DNA of 64,000 nt, taken from Chara braunii (lineage: Eukaryota > Streptophyta > Charophyceae > Charales > Characeae). The notes under the pieces are model-generated. The model saw only the letters and a list, made by a program, of their open reading frames with translations. It was not told the origin of the DNA and did not search any database. Where the stretch lies: contig BFEA01000278.1 in the NCBI GenBank assembly GCA_003427395.1, positions 1,758,270 through 1,822,269 of the forward strand, written 5' to 3'. A program made the translations under genes and the position numbers. Positions 1 to 11,060 of the stretch are shown in pieces; position 1 is the stretch's first letter, and each line of letters starts with the position of its first letter.

Positions 1-507
1 CTCTTCCCTCATCGCCTCTGCTTTTTCTTTGATTCTCCTCCTGTTTGTCCATCTCCTCCTTCCGCATATTAGAACCACTGCGCTCCGTCAGCATCATATT
101 ACAACCACTTACCCGAGACTAACACACCCACCCGTTGGGATCATCATCCCCAATCACAAATCATCAGTCATCAATGACCAATCATCATTTATCGTCACTA
201 AATCATAAAAAATAAAATAAAAAACGGTCATCATCAAATGTATTTTTTTCTCCGAATTGAGCTGTGCGTCAATGCTCCGACTTGAGCCTTGTCCAAATTG
301 TGCTATGGACCAAATGGAACGGTACACATGGCAGCTGACTCAGTAATAAACACGAGGTAGTTTAAGTTCGAGATTTCTTTGTCAGCCCGGTGAGCAGTCA
401 AGTTGTCCAGTCAGACATGCACTTTTTTTTGGGAAAACAACAATTAGTGCATTATTAAATAGTAAAAAATAAAATAAAATAAAAAAAACTCGCCCATCGT
501 CGGCCAA

Positions 508-626
508 GGCATTCTCACACTAGCACTTTTCGAAATGTATTTGATCGCAATTACGGCCACACCTGGATGCACCTGGCCCCAATCACATTCACATTGAGTC
601 ACAAAAGTCCTAGTGCGAGTATGACC
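508..626. mobile_element. MITE family B, copy 1
   Basis: A ~119-bp element with imperfect terminal inverted repeats. The left end begins GGCATTCTCACACTAGCACT and the right end, read in reverse complement, begins GGTCATACTCGCACTAGGAC. Related sequence recurs at 9657, 10851 and 11061 in this window, which marks it as a dispersed family. There is no coding capacity. No clear target-site duplication could be assigned, so the superfamily is open. Confidence 0.6.
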
Positions 627-732
627 CCATGCACTTGTTTTAAGGACACCTCCCACCACCGGTATCTACTGCAGATTCAAAAAATATTACGAATAGAAAG
701 AAATGAGAAAATACAAAAAAAAAAAACGAACA

Positions 733-982
733 GGCGTAGCGCAGTCGGTACATCCATGAACTATTGAAATCAAGACCCGAGTTCAGATCCCCATGAAGTA
801 GAGATTATTAGACGAATGAAATTTGTGGATTTCCTATTTCCCCCCCAAAAGGAATCCATTATCAGTGCCTAGCACCCAACACAAAATGAAATTTGTGAAT
901 TTCCGATGGGGACGGCAGGTTTGAGGATGATATCTCAAGCTTGTCACCCTTTTAGAGAATAAACAAATAACACAAATAAAAT
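733..982 (+). mobile_element. tRNA-headed SINE, copy 1
   Basis: The head GGCGTAGCGCAGTCGGT resembles an RNA polymerase III A box, and GAGTTCAGATCCCC about 50 bases on resembles a B box. The tail GATGATATCTCAAGCTTGTC, followed by ACCC and an A-rich end, matches the tail of the SINE at 6896-7076. No acceptor stem closes, so this is a tRNA-derived retroelement and not a tRNA gene. Confidence 0.55.
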
Positions 983-1986
983 TTTGGGTCGATGCGCTCA
1001 GTCCCACCCTTTCTATAAATTGCCAGCGTTGTAGTTCACCAAAAAAAAAAAAAAAAAAAACCATTAAATGATTAAATCATTATCAATACATTATCAAAAA
1101 TCAATCACTAACATAAATTATTAATCATGATTCAGTAATCATTAATCATCCCGTGAAAAAAATATAAAGATCTTTCATGTGACTTGTCTTTTTCTCCTTC
1201 TCATTTTACTACAGCGGAGAGTGGGGAGAAGTAGTGATGAAACAAAGGTCAGCCAGATGAGAAAGGCGAAGAGCTAATTTGAAGAGTACTTACCACTAAA
1301 TCGACCTATAGGTTGGAACTTGGAAATGGACTGAAATGCCACACCAATTCTAGGAGCAGCGATCTCCAGCGCTATGCAATCCACTTGACGGGTCTCGAAC
1401 ACACAACTTGACCGAGCTAAACACGCGTGCTAACCGACAATCACCAGTCGGCCCACATCATCCACGGTCTCTAAGTTTATGTCACTGCCGATGCAGGGAT
1501 CCAGGAAAAATCTCCTCATCCGCCGTCCCGAAGTTCACACTCACGATTGTGCCATGTCAGCATCGCTCAGGATCAAACTCTGGATTTTGCCACGTTAGCC
1601 TTCACCCGGAAATCCACAGGAAAACTCCGCATTATGCTACCTCACACACCATACATGTCAGCCAGGATCCAGAGTTTCAGGATTCCACTCACAATTATGT
1701 CGTGTAAGTCACTATCCAGAGATCCACATTCGCACTCACAATTAATCAGACTCAGAATTATAGGAAGACAGGTGTGATTTACTCACTGTAGACGTGTTTG
1801 ACTGCAGCCCAAAACGCCACTCAGTTCACGTCAGTGCGCACGTAGTAACATCCAACTAGCTAGGCACGGAGAGCGGTCAGCTGTACCGCATATGGCGGTC
1901 GGGCTTGAGCCTGCTGACCAACCTCTGTCGGGCTGTTGCGATAGACCACTTCATTGGAGATCGATGGCGTTCAAGATCGTTAAGGA
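983..1986. other. Non-coding stretch, nothing recognised
   Basis: AT-rich then mixed sequence with a poly-A run near 1041-1060. Short open frames here overlap one another on both strands and resemble no known family. No promoter, RNA gene or repeat pair was recognised. Confidence 0.4.
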
Positions 1987-1987
1987 G

Positions 1988-1988
1988 G

Positions 1989-2044
<56 letters not shown>

Positions 2045-2073
2045 AAATGAGAGAGAGAGAGAGAGGAGGAAGA
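1988..2073. repeat. (GA)n microsatellite
   Basis: A nearly pure GA dinucleotide run with a small interruption near 2041. Arginine/glutamate-rich and leucine/serine-rich open frames over it are translations of the repeat, not genes. Confidence 0.95.
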
Positions 2074-2454
2074 GCAGACGACAAGTGACGTTGGAGGAGG
2101 GGCGATGGTGCACGTAGGAGTTGGAGTGCAGGCAACGGAGGATTTGTGTCATGCCTATAGGACATGCGTCGAAAGCACCTCGCTCGCCACTAGGCGAGTG
2201 ACTGGGCAAGGCCTTGCGGGAAATTTTGGCCAGCCTATCGGCCTGGCCGAAATGTCGGGCTAGAAAAAATAAAAATTGACAATAACCAAGGGTTGTCAAA
2301 TATCTTTTTTTCTTTTTTTTTTTCCCTTTGAAACTTTGGAGTATGTATTTAGAGGGGTGATAAGAGCATCCCCTCTAAGTAGGTCCCAGCTTTGATACAA
2401 TTGTCTTTTTTTTCCATTTCACCATTCACTACCTACCAACCCATACTCCTAACA

Positions 2455-2521
2455 AGCATTGGCTGTTGCTGTCAGCAATCACCGCGGGTTTGGTCCTTGG
2501 CCTCTACAACACCCTGGGTTT
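2455..2521 (+). repeat. Dispersed repeat, copy paired with 25076-25140
   Basis: About 65 bases ending in CTCTACAACACCCTGGG are repeated in inverse orientation at 25076-25140. The two copies differ at scattered positions, as expected of an old dispersed family. Class not identified. Confidence 0.6.
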
Positions 2522-4220
2522 TTTATATGAAAAAAAAAAAGCCTATATAGGGCACCTTTGCAATCATAGCTACCTCTCATGTTGTGCCCTGCTCTAATAG
2601 GTGGGTCATGGAGTAGGGTGGGGCCGCCGGCGGTGGAGGCCGGCTAACGCAAAGACCCAGCATTCTATCACTAGCTGCGCCCAGGGGAAATAACGAGTAG
2701 CCCAAGGAAAGTTGTCTTCGGTGATAAAATTATGGGGAAACTACGCGGGAGTCACGAAAATGATTTAAATTATACTATGGGCCAAGATACAGTTTCGAAT
2801 TGCAGTTCGGGCAATATATACAACCCAACTTTCTGGCCAGGTAGGGTGCCCGCAGTGCAATTGGAAACTGTATTTTGCCCCATATTGCAATTATAACTCG
2901 TTTTTGTGACTCAAGGTCCACCCCTAAAATTACACGTTAGAAACTGGTTCATACCATATGGGGGAGGGAGTAGAGGGAGGGTTTGTAGAAAAAATATGGA
3001 CTATTCGAATGCAGAGAGGTTAGCAACCCAAGGTCCAACTCCCAGTTGGAATAGGCCATGCATGCAAATTGAAGATGATGAGTGCAAAAAACAACAAACA
3101 TGGAGGAGGCTTGATGAAGACTCTTTAAGATATAAACTTGGAGAAAAAATAGCAAGTCACAAAGTCGTTGCAGGAGATGAGGAGGATCAGGAGAAGGGTG
3201 CCCAAGATAAGCATATAACTATTGGGAATATCAACCAGACAACTGGCATGGAACGGGATCACTGTTCAAAGAAGTGGATATGAAGGATGTGCACAAGGAG
3301 CAGCAGGATCACAGAGAGAAGAGCATGGTAAGGAGGAGATGTAAGAGAAAAAGGAGGAGGGTAAAAAGATGGGCCAGGCGGCGGAGGAGAGAGAGGTGGA
3401 GGTGGAGCAGACAAACCAAAGTCAAGACTTTGCCAACTGGAAGTCAAAGCAAATTGTAGAATCAGCCTGTAACCTAAGATATAAGATGGTTTAGAAAACG
3501 ATATCTTTTTCTAAGGGAGTTTGTTGGTTTCTAAACCAATGGGAAAATTGCATCTGCATTACAGTTTAGGGTTAAACTTCTGGGTTTTGGGTTTGGTCTT
3601 TGGGGCTCAGAGTTTAGACTACCAAGTATTGCAAAGCAAACTGTAGAATCAGATCTGAGTTCGGCCATGCAGATAAGTATGTCTATATTTGTGTTCAGTC
3701 TACCCTACATTTCTTTGATACCCGTCTTATGTATTTACTATGTTATTATGTATGCGGTGCAAACATTCTATATACTTGAAATATCAAGTAAACAAAGTAA
3801 ACTCAAGAACACAAAGTAGACTTCACGAGCCTCTCTGCAATGGAAGAACTGGAGAAAGGATGAACACGAATGACCCCTTAAGCCATATTCCGATTTCAAG
3901 GTCCTGCTAGCTGCAGTTCCTCGCTCTTTTGTCCTCCTCCCCGGATGAGTACGTGGATGCCCCTCCTCCTCCCCGGCCGCCCCCCCCCGCTCCCCCTGCT
4001 CAGCCCACCCGCCCTTCTCCCTGCTCAGCCCACCTGCCCTCCCCTCTGTCGCACCCTCCCGTCCGCCTGCTTTTAGTAACCGGGAATTGGAAAAGCTGTA
4101 ACTACTGGGCATCTGCACGAAGAAACTCGATGAGAGACAACGGCAAAAGGAATCAGGAGACGCAATGACGAATGGGAGGGCTTGATTGATGGGTGAGGGA
4201 ACGAGCTGGTGCATCTATAG
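2522..4220. other. Stretch without a supported gene
   Basis: Open frames at 2906-3283 and 3274-3459 (+ strand) are charged and low-complexity towards the end and resemble no family. A short segment near 2630-2668 (GGAGGCCGGCTAACGC) recurs in diverged form near 6073-6107, so part of this stretch is repeat-derived. A C-rich low-complexity patch lies near 3958-4070. Confidence 0.4.
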
Positions 4221-4224
4221 GACA

Positions 4225-4640
4225 GGCAGTGGAGTGACGGTCTGCACGATCCTCAGACCACAGAGATCACACACACGCCACAACTTTCCAAACCGTGGGT
4301 CTGAGTATGGCCCACGGCTGGGCCGATGTATCCGGAGGGTTGTGTGTGGAGTGAAGGCCGGCATGATCCTCAGCCCATACGGCTCATATACAAGTCACAA
4401 TTTCGCAAATCATGGGCCGACAAGGGTGACTTATTGTCGAACGGGAGGGTTGATTGCTAGGGGGGGGAGCTGGCTGCTGCGGCTGGAGATACACTGAGGA
4501 GTGATAGACTGAGGCCTGTATGTGCAGTGAAGCCCGACATGATCCTCAACCGATACGGTTCATATACAGGTTCATAGACAGGTTATACACAGGTCATAGA
4601 CATGTCACTATTTCATAGATTATGGGTTTGCCGGGCCTGT
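4225..4640 (+). repeat. Degenerate tandem repeat, about three units
   Basis: Three diverged units each carry a GATCCTCA-type core (near 4249, 4365 and 4540), then CACAACTTTC/CACAATTTCG/CACTATTTCA and a 'TGGG(T/C)' block. Spacing is uneven (~116 then ~175 bases) because the last unit has an internal expansion of CATAGACAGG-like words. Not coding. Confidence 0.6.
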
Positions 4641-4767
4641 ATATGGCTAGTAAGGGTTAGTCCCCACGGGGGCTCAGTACCCGTGAACTAAACTGGGTAA
4701 GGCTCCCAGCCCATGTATTTGTTTTTCCTTATAGACTGTGAGGACCCCAACCTTTTTTTTTTTTTTT

Positions 4768-5037
4768 TAATATATATATATATATATATCGTCAAATAGA
4801 ACTGCCCGGTAAACCGTAGGCAGAGAGGGAGAAGAGGACAACAAACGAGGGGCTGTGACAAACTGTTTCGTTGGAGTTTCACCGACTCATTAGGAGGCTG
4901 TTTTTAATATATATATATATATATATCGTCAAATAGAACTGCCCGGTAAACCGTAGGCAGAGAGGGAGAAGAGGACAACAAACGAGGGGCTGTGACAAAC
5001 TGTTTCGTTGGAGTTTCACCGACTCATTAGGAGGCTG
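4768..5037. repeat. 137-bp tandem duplication with TA microsatellite borders
   Basis: Two essentially identical copies, the core CGTCAAATAGAACTGCCCGG starting at 4790 and 4927, each preceded by a (TA)n run and ending TAGGAGGCTG. The near identity points to a recent duplication or an assembly duplication. A third TA run follows at about 5044. Confidence 0.9.
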
Positions 5038-5074
5038 AACCCTATATATATATATATATTTTAAACGCCCCCTT

Positions 5075-5180
5075 CAGTGATTGTGGTGCTGGTAAGAGCA
5101 GACACCACTAGTACCTGGGGAGAGGCTCCATCTATTGGTGGGGAGCATCACCTGCTGGAAAACGGGTCCAGCGTCCCATA
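5075..5180 (+). repeat. Dispersed repeat, inverse copy at 37755-37890
   Basis: The segment with TTGGTGGGGAGCATCACCTG and a GGGTCCAGCGTCCC end recurs in reverse complement at 37755-37890 and as a short fragment near 23020. It follows a TA microsatellite here and is next to one there. Probably a short non-autonomous element; class unknown. Confidence 0.6.
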
Positions 5181-5284
5181 TACAGAATGTGCACGCCATT
5201 TAATGAGCACGAAATATGTAATTTTGTGGGATAGGTGAGAATGTTCAAGGAACAGGATCAGACCGGGTCCAGGGTGTCAGAATC

Positions 5285-5600
5285 AGTAGAATGAATGGGA
5301 GCATTAGTATGAAAACATTGGAGCTTGGAGTGTCGAGATGCCCGTTGAACATTATGGAACGTTGAACCATGGGAGATATCACGCTGGTCCCTGGGACTTA
5401 GAACACTGGATCTTGGGACTTGCAATACTGCACCGGGACTTGGTGCCGAAACATACCGAATGAATGAGAGCATTAATATGGATGCATTGGACCTTGCATT
5501 GTTTAGATGTCCATGGATCACCCTTGAACATGGAACCGCGGGATATGTGACACTGGTTCCTGAGATTTGGAACACTGGATATCGGGACTTGCAAGGCAGG
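5285..5600. repeat. ~172-bp tandem duplication, diverged
   Basis: Two diverged units start near 5296 (GAGCATTAGTATG) and 5467 (GAGCATTAATATG). They share the words GAACACTGGAT and CGGGACTTG-like blocks. Open minus-strand frames here follow the repeat and look non-coding. Confidence 0.75.
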
Positions 5601-6261
5601 AAATGACTGCGAGCATTTGTTTTTCTTTCTTTCTTTTCTCTCACCTCACATATCTTTTAACTGGCGTTTTGCCATGTCATGGAATATATCTTTCTTTTCA
5701 GAACCTACAACTACTCCTAAGGCTATACAGGGGACCCTTGCAAGACACCAGAGAAAGAGGTAGGCTAGCCAAGCTATATATACGTTGGATAGGAAGAGGA
5801 TTCTCTAATAAGCCCCACTTAATTGGAGACTTAGGATTTATGTAATACTTGTGAATTGAAATATGAGTAGAATGTATTTAAACGTTCAAACGGATTACTG
5901 GGGCAAAATTCCTTGGACTTCAGTCGAGAGTTTTGTCTTTTATGTTTCTATTCAGTGGGCGTGGTTATTGGCAAGAGCTTATTGAAGGGAGGTTACCTCT
6001 CTCGGTGGAGAGGGGGAACGGCATGTTTGCCCCTTTGCCCTAGCGTTTCGTGTGCAGGGTTGGGGTCGTTGGTGGAGGCCCGACTAACACAAGGACCGAG
6101 CATTTGCCAATAATTGTGCCTCCCTTTTCCTCTTCCCCCACCCCCATCGATTAACAGTAGTTTCTGAAGTCAACACTCTGCCACACACCACACGCAACCC
6201 ACTCACACACGCACTCACACCCGAGTTGGCTGAATATCTTACTAATACCAACAGGGGGGAT

Positions 6262-6382
6262 CCAGCTGACTATCTCAGTTGGTTGGCACCAAAAGTGCTA
6301 CAGGCAGCCGTGGGCATTGAACCCACGACCTCCTGAACGCAACTTGCGTGCCTAACCAATTCAGCTACGCCGCTGGATTGCA
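6262..6382 (-). mobile_element. tRNA-like SINE or tRNA relic
   Basis: On the minus strand, GCGTAGCTGAATTGGTTAGG resembles an A box and GTGGGTTCAATGCCCAC resembles a B-box/T-arm hairpin. The segment is partly palindromic because the plus strand also carries AGTTGGTTGGCACC. The acceptor stem does not close and there is no clear anticodon arm, so it is read as a tRNA-derived element. Confidence 0.45.
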
Positions 6383-6574
6383 TGCGAGTATTGGTATGGG
6401 AAAGATTGGCCCTTCGGAATGAAAAAAAATAAAATAGACTGGGTAATGCTCCCAGACTCTGGTTTCTTCTCCGGGTTGATCGTTGAGGGATTCCCGGCCT
6501 CACAATTGTTTGAGTATAAAGAAAGTCTGGAAAGCCCCTTTTTTTCTAAAAAAAAATATATATATATACCGTAG

Positions 6575-7618
6575 CACGTGGGACAGAATCCATCTACGCA
6601 AATCGCCTGATCAGATCGCGTATCTTAATCGCGCACCAAACTTTAGAGATCGTGTTGCTCTTCCCTTGCCATGCCCTGCCTTGCAGCAAGAACCTTCTCT
6701 TTCATTTCCGTAGCCCGCCTTTTTTTCCAAACTTGCCTAAAACCCAAACTTTCTAATCAGTCTGCACGTCTCACACACACCCTCATGAGGTAGGGGTCCA
6801 ATAGCCGAAAGTAGCAGGGCATATAGACAAGATGTCCACGACACGGTAAGGGTGTGTGGAAGGGATGGCAGGGTACGAAAATGCCTCAAAGATACCGACG
6901 GTCCTAGCTCAGTTGGTTCACCCATGAACTGTTGAAACACAGACCAAGGTTCGAACCCGAGCAGAATAACAGACTTCTGCGTCAATTGCTACTTGGGACC
7001 GATCAGCAGAATGATGATATCTCGAGGCTGCCACCCTTTAACGGAGTAAAAAAAGAAGCAAAAAAAAAAAAAAAAGCCTCGAAGAAGAAATAAAGAATTG
7101 CATCTTAAAAAAAAAAAAAAATTCATTGGCTTGTCACATCACGCGCCATGCTGACAAAGCGATAGAGAAGCAGTCCCCCTTAGTTTCTGTCGACAGCTAT
7201 GCTTGATTAGAATTAGTTGGGGGCAAAAAGAACACGGCGGCGGGGAGATGCCAACGGAATGAAAAGTGCACGCAAATTTGTTGGCGGACCAAAGATGGCA
7301 AGGGAAAGAAAATTTGCAAAAAAAAAGAGCATGGTGGGCGGGGGATGGCATGGGAATCGAAAGGGGACGACGATTTGTTGGTGGGCTGGAGATAGCAAGG
7401 GAAGGGAAGTTTGGAGAAATAACGCGCGGAAGGCAAGTTTGCAAAAAAAGGCGGGCAACGAAAACGAAAGGGAGAGATTGCAAGGGAAGGCAAGTTTGGA
7501 AAAAAAGGCGGGCTATGGAAATGGCAAGGGAAGAGCAACACGATCTCTAAACTTTGCTGCGCGATGAAGATACGCGATCAGATCAGGCGATTTGGGTAGA
7601 CGGATTTTGTCCCACGTG
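6575..7618. mobile_element. Foldback element with ~98-bp terminal inverted repeats
   Basis: The left arm 6575-6672 starts CACGTGGGACAGAATCCATC. The right arm 7521-7618, in reverse complement, starts CACGTGGGACAAAATCCGTC, and the match continues to the inner end ATGGCAAGGGAAGAGCAACA. The ~850-bp interior holds a SINE (6896-7076), poly-A runs and a degenerate purine-rich repeat (7265-7520) with recurring GGCAAGGGAAG words. No transposase frame is present, so it is a non-autonomous element. Outer target duplications were not resolved. Confidence 0.75.
6896..7076 (+). mobile_element. tRNA-headed SINE, copy 2, with poly-A tail
   Basis: The head GGTCCTAGCTCAGTTGGTTC (A box) and AGGTTCGAACCC (B box) are strong internal promoter matches. 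The body ends GATGATATCTCGAGGCTGCC, then ACCC and a long A run. The tail matches the copy at 733-982. It lies inside the inverted-repeat element 6575-7618. The head resembles a tRNA, but no acceptor stem pairs. Confidence 0.7.
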
Positions 7619-8151
7619 TAGGTCCCTCAGTTACATCGAAAGAATCAATGATGTAGTGAACCCGCTCTCCTCCGCTTTGCCGCGCAAACCTGCTCTCCTC
7701 CGTTTCGGAGCGCAACTTCTCTTATTTTCCAGCGTTCTCTATAATCCACGTACTACGCGAGCTAGCCCGCCATACCACGAACTTTCAAATTTTCCCGCCC
7801 AACTTTTGACACGTGGCGAAAATATGACGTACAAAATGGAAGTCAAACCAGCCCGCCAAAATATGGGCTGGTTTTCAATTTTTCCAGTTGCGGATGGCAA
7901 GGGAATCCAATTCTGTTTTTCATTTCCGTCATTCCGCAGCTTTGGAGAGCTATGCGATAAGTTGTACCGCCATGCTAAGTCAAGTTCGAGGTTAGGTAGG
8001 AAGTGCAGCCGCTTCCGAAAATTTTCGTTTCATCCCGCCATTCACAGAAACATTCAACAACAGATGACCGCTTGCAAAAAGTCACCACTCCATCACGTAA
8101 GGTCTTGCGTCTCATTCATCACCTTCCATTTATTTCAACACTAACCATTGT

Positions 8152-8159
8152 TATATAAA
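8152..8159 (+). promoter_or_regulatory. Possible TATA box of the DUF3987 gene
   Basis: TATATAAA lies about 150 bases before the first in-frame ATG (8303) of the DUF3987 coding region. Upstream ATGs at about 8169 and 8242 would make short leader frames. Placement is plausible but rests on the motif alone. Confidence 0.3.
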
Positions 8160-8302
8160 CACTGTTGATATGCACGATTATGACAAACAATTTCCTTGAC
8201 AATCCACACATCACATGAATGCACTCTTTGGCATGTGTTGTATGATCCGGCCCTTCTTTGTCATCGAAGACGCTATCTGCCTACATCAAACACAGTTGCA
8301 GA

Positions 8303-8767
8303 ATGGCGAGCAGACGCATGAGCGCCAAGGACGATGAGAGCTCTGCCGAGATGGCCAAAGTGGTGAAACGAGCATTGGCTGCTCTTGAGCCAATTGACAC
8401 TGTTCTGCCATTTAGATTTGCGCAACTGGTAAAGTCGATTGCTGCAGAAGCTAACTGTTTGTCGTGGATGGTTGTTGGACCAATCTTATCTGTCGCTGGT
8501 TTGATGATGGGATCCCGAACATACACTCTTCTTTCAGGCAACACATGGTTCGAGAAACCCATACTCTGGTCCGTCATCCTAGCGTTCAGCGGTATGAGCA
8601 AGTCCCCCGCGCATCAAAGGATAGTCGCTGCACTAGACAGAGCGGAGTCGAACATCAAGAAGGTCGTTTTTCAGAATCTGAAAGATCAAGAACCAATCAG
8701 AGCACAGACGGAGAATGCTGATGAGATTCGAGTTGAGCAAAAGAAACTTGATTTCCTTTTAACAGGG
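8303..8767 (+). CDS. DUF3987 gene, exon 1 (P-loop region)
   Basis: An open 155-codon frame starting at ATG 8303 (a second ATG lies at 8318) and ending at GGG before the donor GTAAGT. The family's N-terminal pattern is seen: a hydrophobic stretch around PILSVAGLMMGSRT, then W-rich FEKPILWSVILAF and SGMSKSPAHQRI at about 8585. The canonical Walker A GxxGxGKS is altered, with GMSKS where GSGKS is usual. The frame can be extended upstream without ATG to 8258. Confidence 0.65.
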
Positions 8768-8954
8768 GTAAGTATTTTTCTGACCATCCTGCTCAAGGAA
8801 CGTTGACTGGATGTTTATTATTTTTGAAAATTTTTCCCCCTACCAAAAAGTGCACGAAAACAAGTTATAGCCTGTTTCTTTTTCTATTCCGTGTTTCCCT
8901 TCTTTTTCTCTTCCTAATTATCTACTCGCGTTCTCAGTAAGATTCACCCACGAT

Positions 8955-9310
8955 CCATTCGTTGCTTGTCATCCATATTCTGCTACTCGTCGTCGTCCTC
9001 CTCCTCCTTCCTCCTCTTTCCTCCTCCTCCTCAAGTTCCTCTCCTTTCTCCTCACCCTTCTCCTCCTCTTTTGCATTCTCTTCCTCTCCCTTCTCCTCCT
9101 CTTTCTCCTCGTCCTCTCCCTTCTCCTCGTCTTTCTCTTTCTCTTCCTGTCCCTTGTCATCCTCTTTCTGCTCATCTTTCTCCTCTTCATGTCTCTGCTC
9201 CTCCTCTTTCTCCTCCTCTTCCTCTCACTTCTCCTCCTCCTTCCCTCTCCCTCCTCTTTCTCCTCCTCCTCCTCCTCCTCTCCCACCTCCTCCTCTTTTT
9301 ACTCCTCCTC
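8955..9310. repeat. CT-rich low-complexity tract
   Basis: Imperfect TCCTCC/TTCTCC polypyrimidine run in the large first gap of the DUF3987 gene. Serine/leucine/proline-rich frames here are repeat translations. Confidence 0.9.
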
Positions 9311-9656
9311 ATCCTCGGTTTCTTGTCTCCCGAAGTCGTCGCGTGTTCCCATGCCCGTGAGGGAAGATCTGTTTTCTTTTTTTTTTTCCCTTTTTTTGTG
9401 AATGTTAGGGCAGATCTGTAATCCATATATGTATATATATGTATACATCTATACATTTATACATTTATACATTTATACATCTATACGTCTATACGTCTTT
9501 CAATCACTGTTCCTATCCCTTGCCACACGCTCTGGGGACCAACGGGCAGCCGCTTCTCAATCTTTTTTTTTTTTTTTTTACCTCGATCATTTCTCTGGCG
9601 TTTCACGTTTTTCTCGTCAGTCATGAACTTCACTCTCTTCCGCGCAATTTCATCGT

Positions 9657-9728
9657 AGGGCATTCTCACACACTAGCACTTTTTCTCAATGTATCTGACC
9701 AGAATTACGGCCAGTGTGAGTATGCCCT
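9657..9728. mobile_element. MITE family B, compact copy
   Basis: A 72-bp element whose ends AGGGCATTCTCACAC and (reverse complement) AGGGCATACTCACAC match at 14 of 15 bases. The internal sequence has the TGTATCTGACC...AATTACGGCC words seen in the other copies. The shortest copy in the window. Confidence 0.7.
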
Positions 9729-9746
9729 CAGCCATCTCGAGCTCTC

Positions 9747-9880
9747 GCATCTGCCAAACTATCAGTCATCTTTCCTCTCTCTCTCTCTGCCCACGCTACC
9801 CGCCCCCCACCCCCGCTACCTCCTCTCTTCACCCCTCTCCCCCCCTCCGCCTCTCCCCTTTTTCTGTGAATCGTCTATCT
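9747..9880 (+). repeat. Pyrimidine-rich block, second copy at 15647-15790
   Basis: CATCTGCCAAACTATCAGTC starts a ~140-bp block ending TGTGAATCGTCTATCTGCCC. It is repeated with few changes at 15647-15790. Direct orientation, both copies inside the large gap of the DUF3987 gene. Confidence 0.85.
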
Positions 9881-10850
9881 GCCCGAAGTCGTCGCGTCTT
9901 CCCATGCCCATGAGGGCAGATCTGTTTTCTTTTCCCCCCCCTTTTTTTGTGTATGTTAGGGCAGATCTGTAATCTATATATCTCTATATATCTATACATC
10001 TATACATCCATACATCTTGGTCCCCACTGCTGATGGAGGGGAGAGTGGGAGATGGGGAAACGCACGCCGCTTTGTGGGCTTTGGGGTGTTCGTGATGGTG
10101 TTCCCCCCCACTCAGCATTTCCGCTTCACAGTATCCATTAGATACCTATAAACATGGTTATCCATAGGTAGCAGACATGTGATATGGTGTTCAATCGAAC
10201 GACCTGCTATACTATCTATAGACCTGTGCCTCTTCTAGCAATGCAGCGCTTCTTCTCCTCACAATACAACACACATCTCTTTAGACGTGGATTTCTCTAG
10301 ACATATGTCAGTTTTTCCGTGTTTTTGTCTTACCTCATTCATTTACTTCCTTTTAGATTCGAACTGAGGTCTGTATTTCAAACGCGTAGTAGTAGTAGAG
10401 AATATTCTCACTGTAACATACCACAACCAAGTGATATAATGCAAACCTAATGAAAAGAGATAGCGACTCGCCAACATAGAGGGTAGAAGAAGAAAAAGAA
10501 AAGAAGAAGAAGAAGGAGGAGGAGGAGGAAAGGTGAATGAGTAACGAGGAGGAAAAGCACGGGGTACAGACTAGGCCGGCTCCCGAGAAACGAGAGGCGA
10601 TCTTGGTAGTTGTCGCAGTAATGCTTGATTGTGCTAAGCGGCAAAAGATTCAGGTTCTGTTTTCTTACTGCTGCTAGGGGTCCGAAAGATGTATTTTTGG
10701 AACGAAGGTGGGACCGCGCTTGCATATAATTTTGCTGTGAAACTACCACGGGACGACTAAAGCTGCAACGAGGAAAGATGTATTGTTGCAAAGAAACTTG
10801 CGACCTGTCACTAACTTCGCTGTGAAACTACTGCGAACGCGCTATTTTTC

Positions 10851-10964
10851 ATACTCACCCCTTTTCCGAACGTATCTGACTGCAATTACGGCACGACCTT
10901 GATGGATCTGACCTCAACCATGTCCACAGCTCAGAAGGGAAACGTCCAATTGTGAGTACGCCCT
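10851..10964. mobile_element. MITE family B, copy 3
   Basis: Starts ATACTCACCCCTTTTCCGAA and ends CAATTGTGAGTACGCCCT, with the family's TATCTGACTGCAATTACGGC interior. The left end lacks the first few bases of the terminal repeat. Confidence 0.55.
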
Positions 10965-11060
10965 CAGAAATGATCGCTTTCCACTTGCTCCAGTTAATTC
11001 AGGGAAACATTTCTTCCATTCTTTGTTCCAGTTTCTTCTAAATTAATCTCCCACTCACTT

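Larger units (their letters stand above)
9331..9985 (+). repeat. Duplicated segment pair (9331-9430 and 9888-9985)
   Basis: Both copies share CGAAGTCGTCGCGT, TTCCCATGCCC, a (T)n stretch and GTTAGGGCAGATCTGTAAT, then ATATATCTATACAT-like words. The segment between them contains a MITE family B copy (9657-9728) and a pyrimidine-rich block (9747-9880) that recurs at 15647-15790. Confidence 0.75.

Noticed and set aside
733-800. tRNA gene on the + strand
   Set aside because: Only box-like motifs; stems do not close; the tail is shared with a SINE.
1877-2299. 140-aa minus-strand frame rich in Ser/Leu
   Set aside because: Created by the (GA)n microsatellite.
2906-3459. Charged + strand frames of 125 and 61 aa
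   Set aside because: No family resemblance, low-complexity Arg-rich end, no splice or promoter support.
6896-6970. tRNA gene (strong A and B boxes)
   Set aside because: No acceptor stem pairs and the unit has a SINE body and poly-A tail.
7197-7567. Several overlapping 80-116-aa frames on both strands
   Set aside because: They sit on a degenerate purine-rich repeat inside the inverted-repeat element and lack any motif.
7554-8144. 196-aa + strand frame
   Set aside because: It starts inside the inverted arm of the 6575-7618 element, has no family resemblance, and probably covers the promoter region of the DUF3987 gene.
8962-9421. Ser/Pro/Leu-rich frames of 130-150 aa
   Set aside because: Translations of a polypyrimidine tract.
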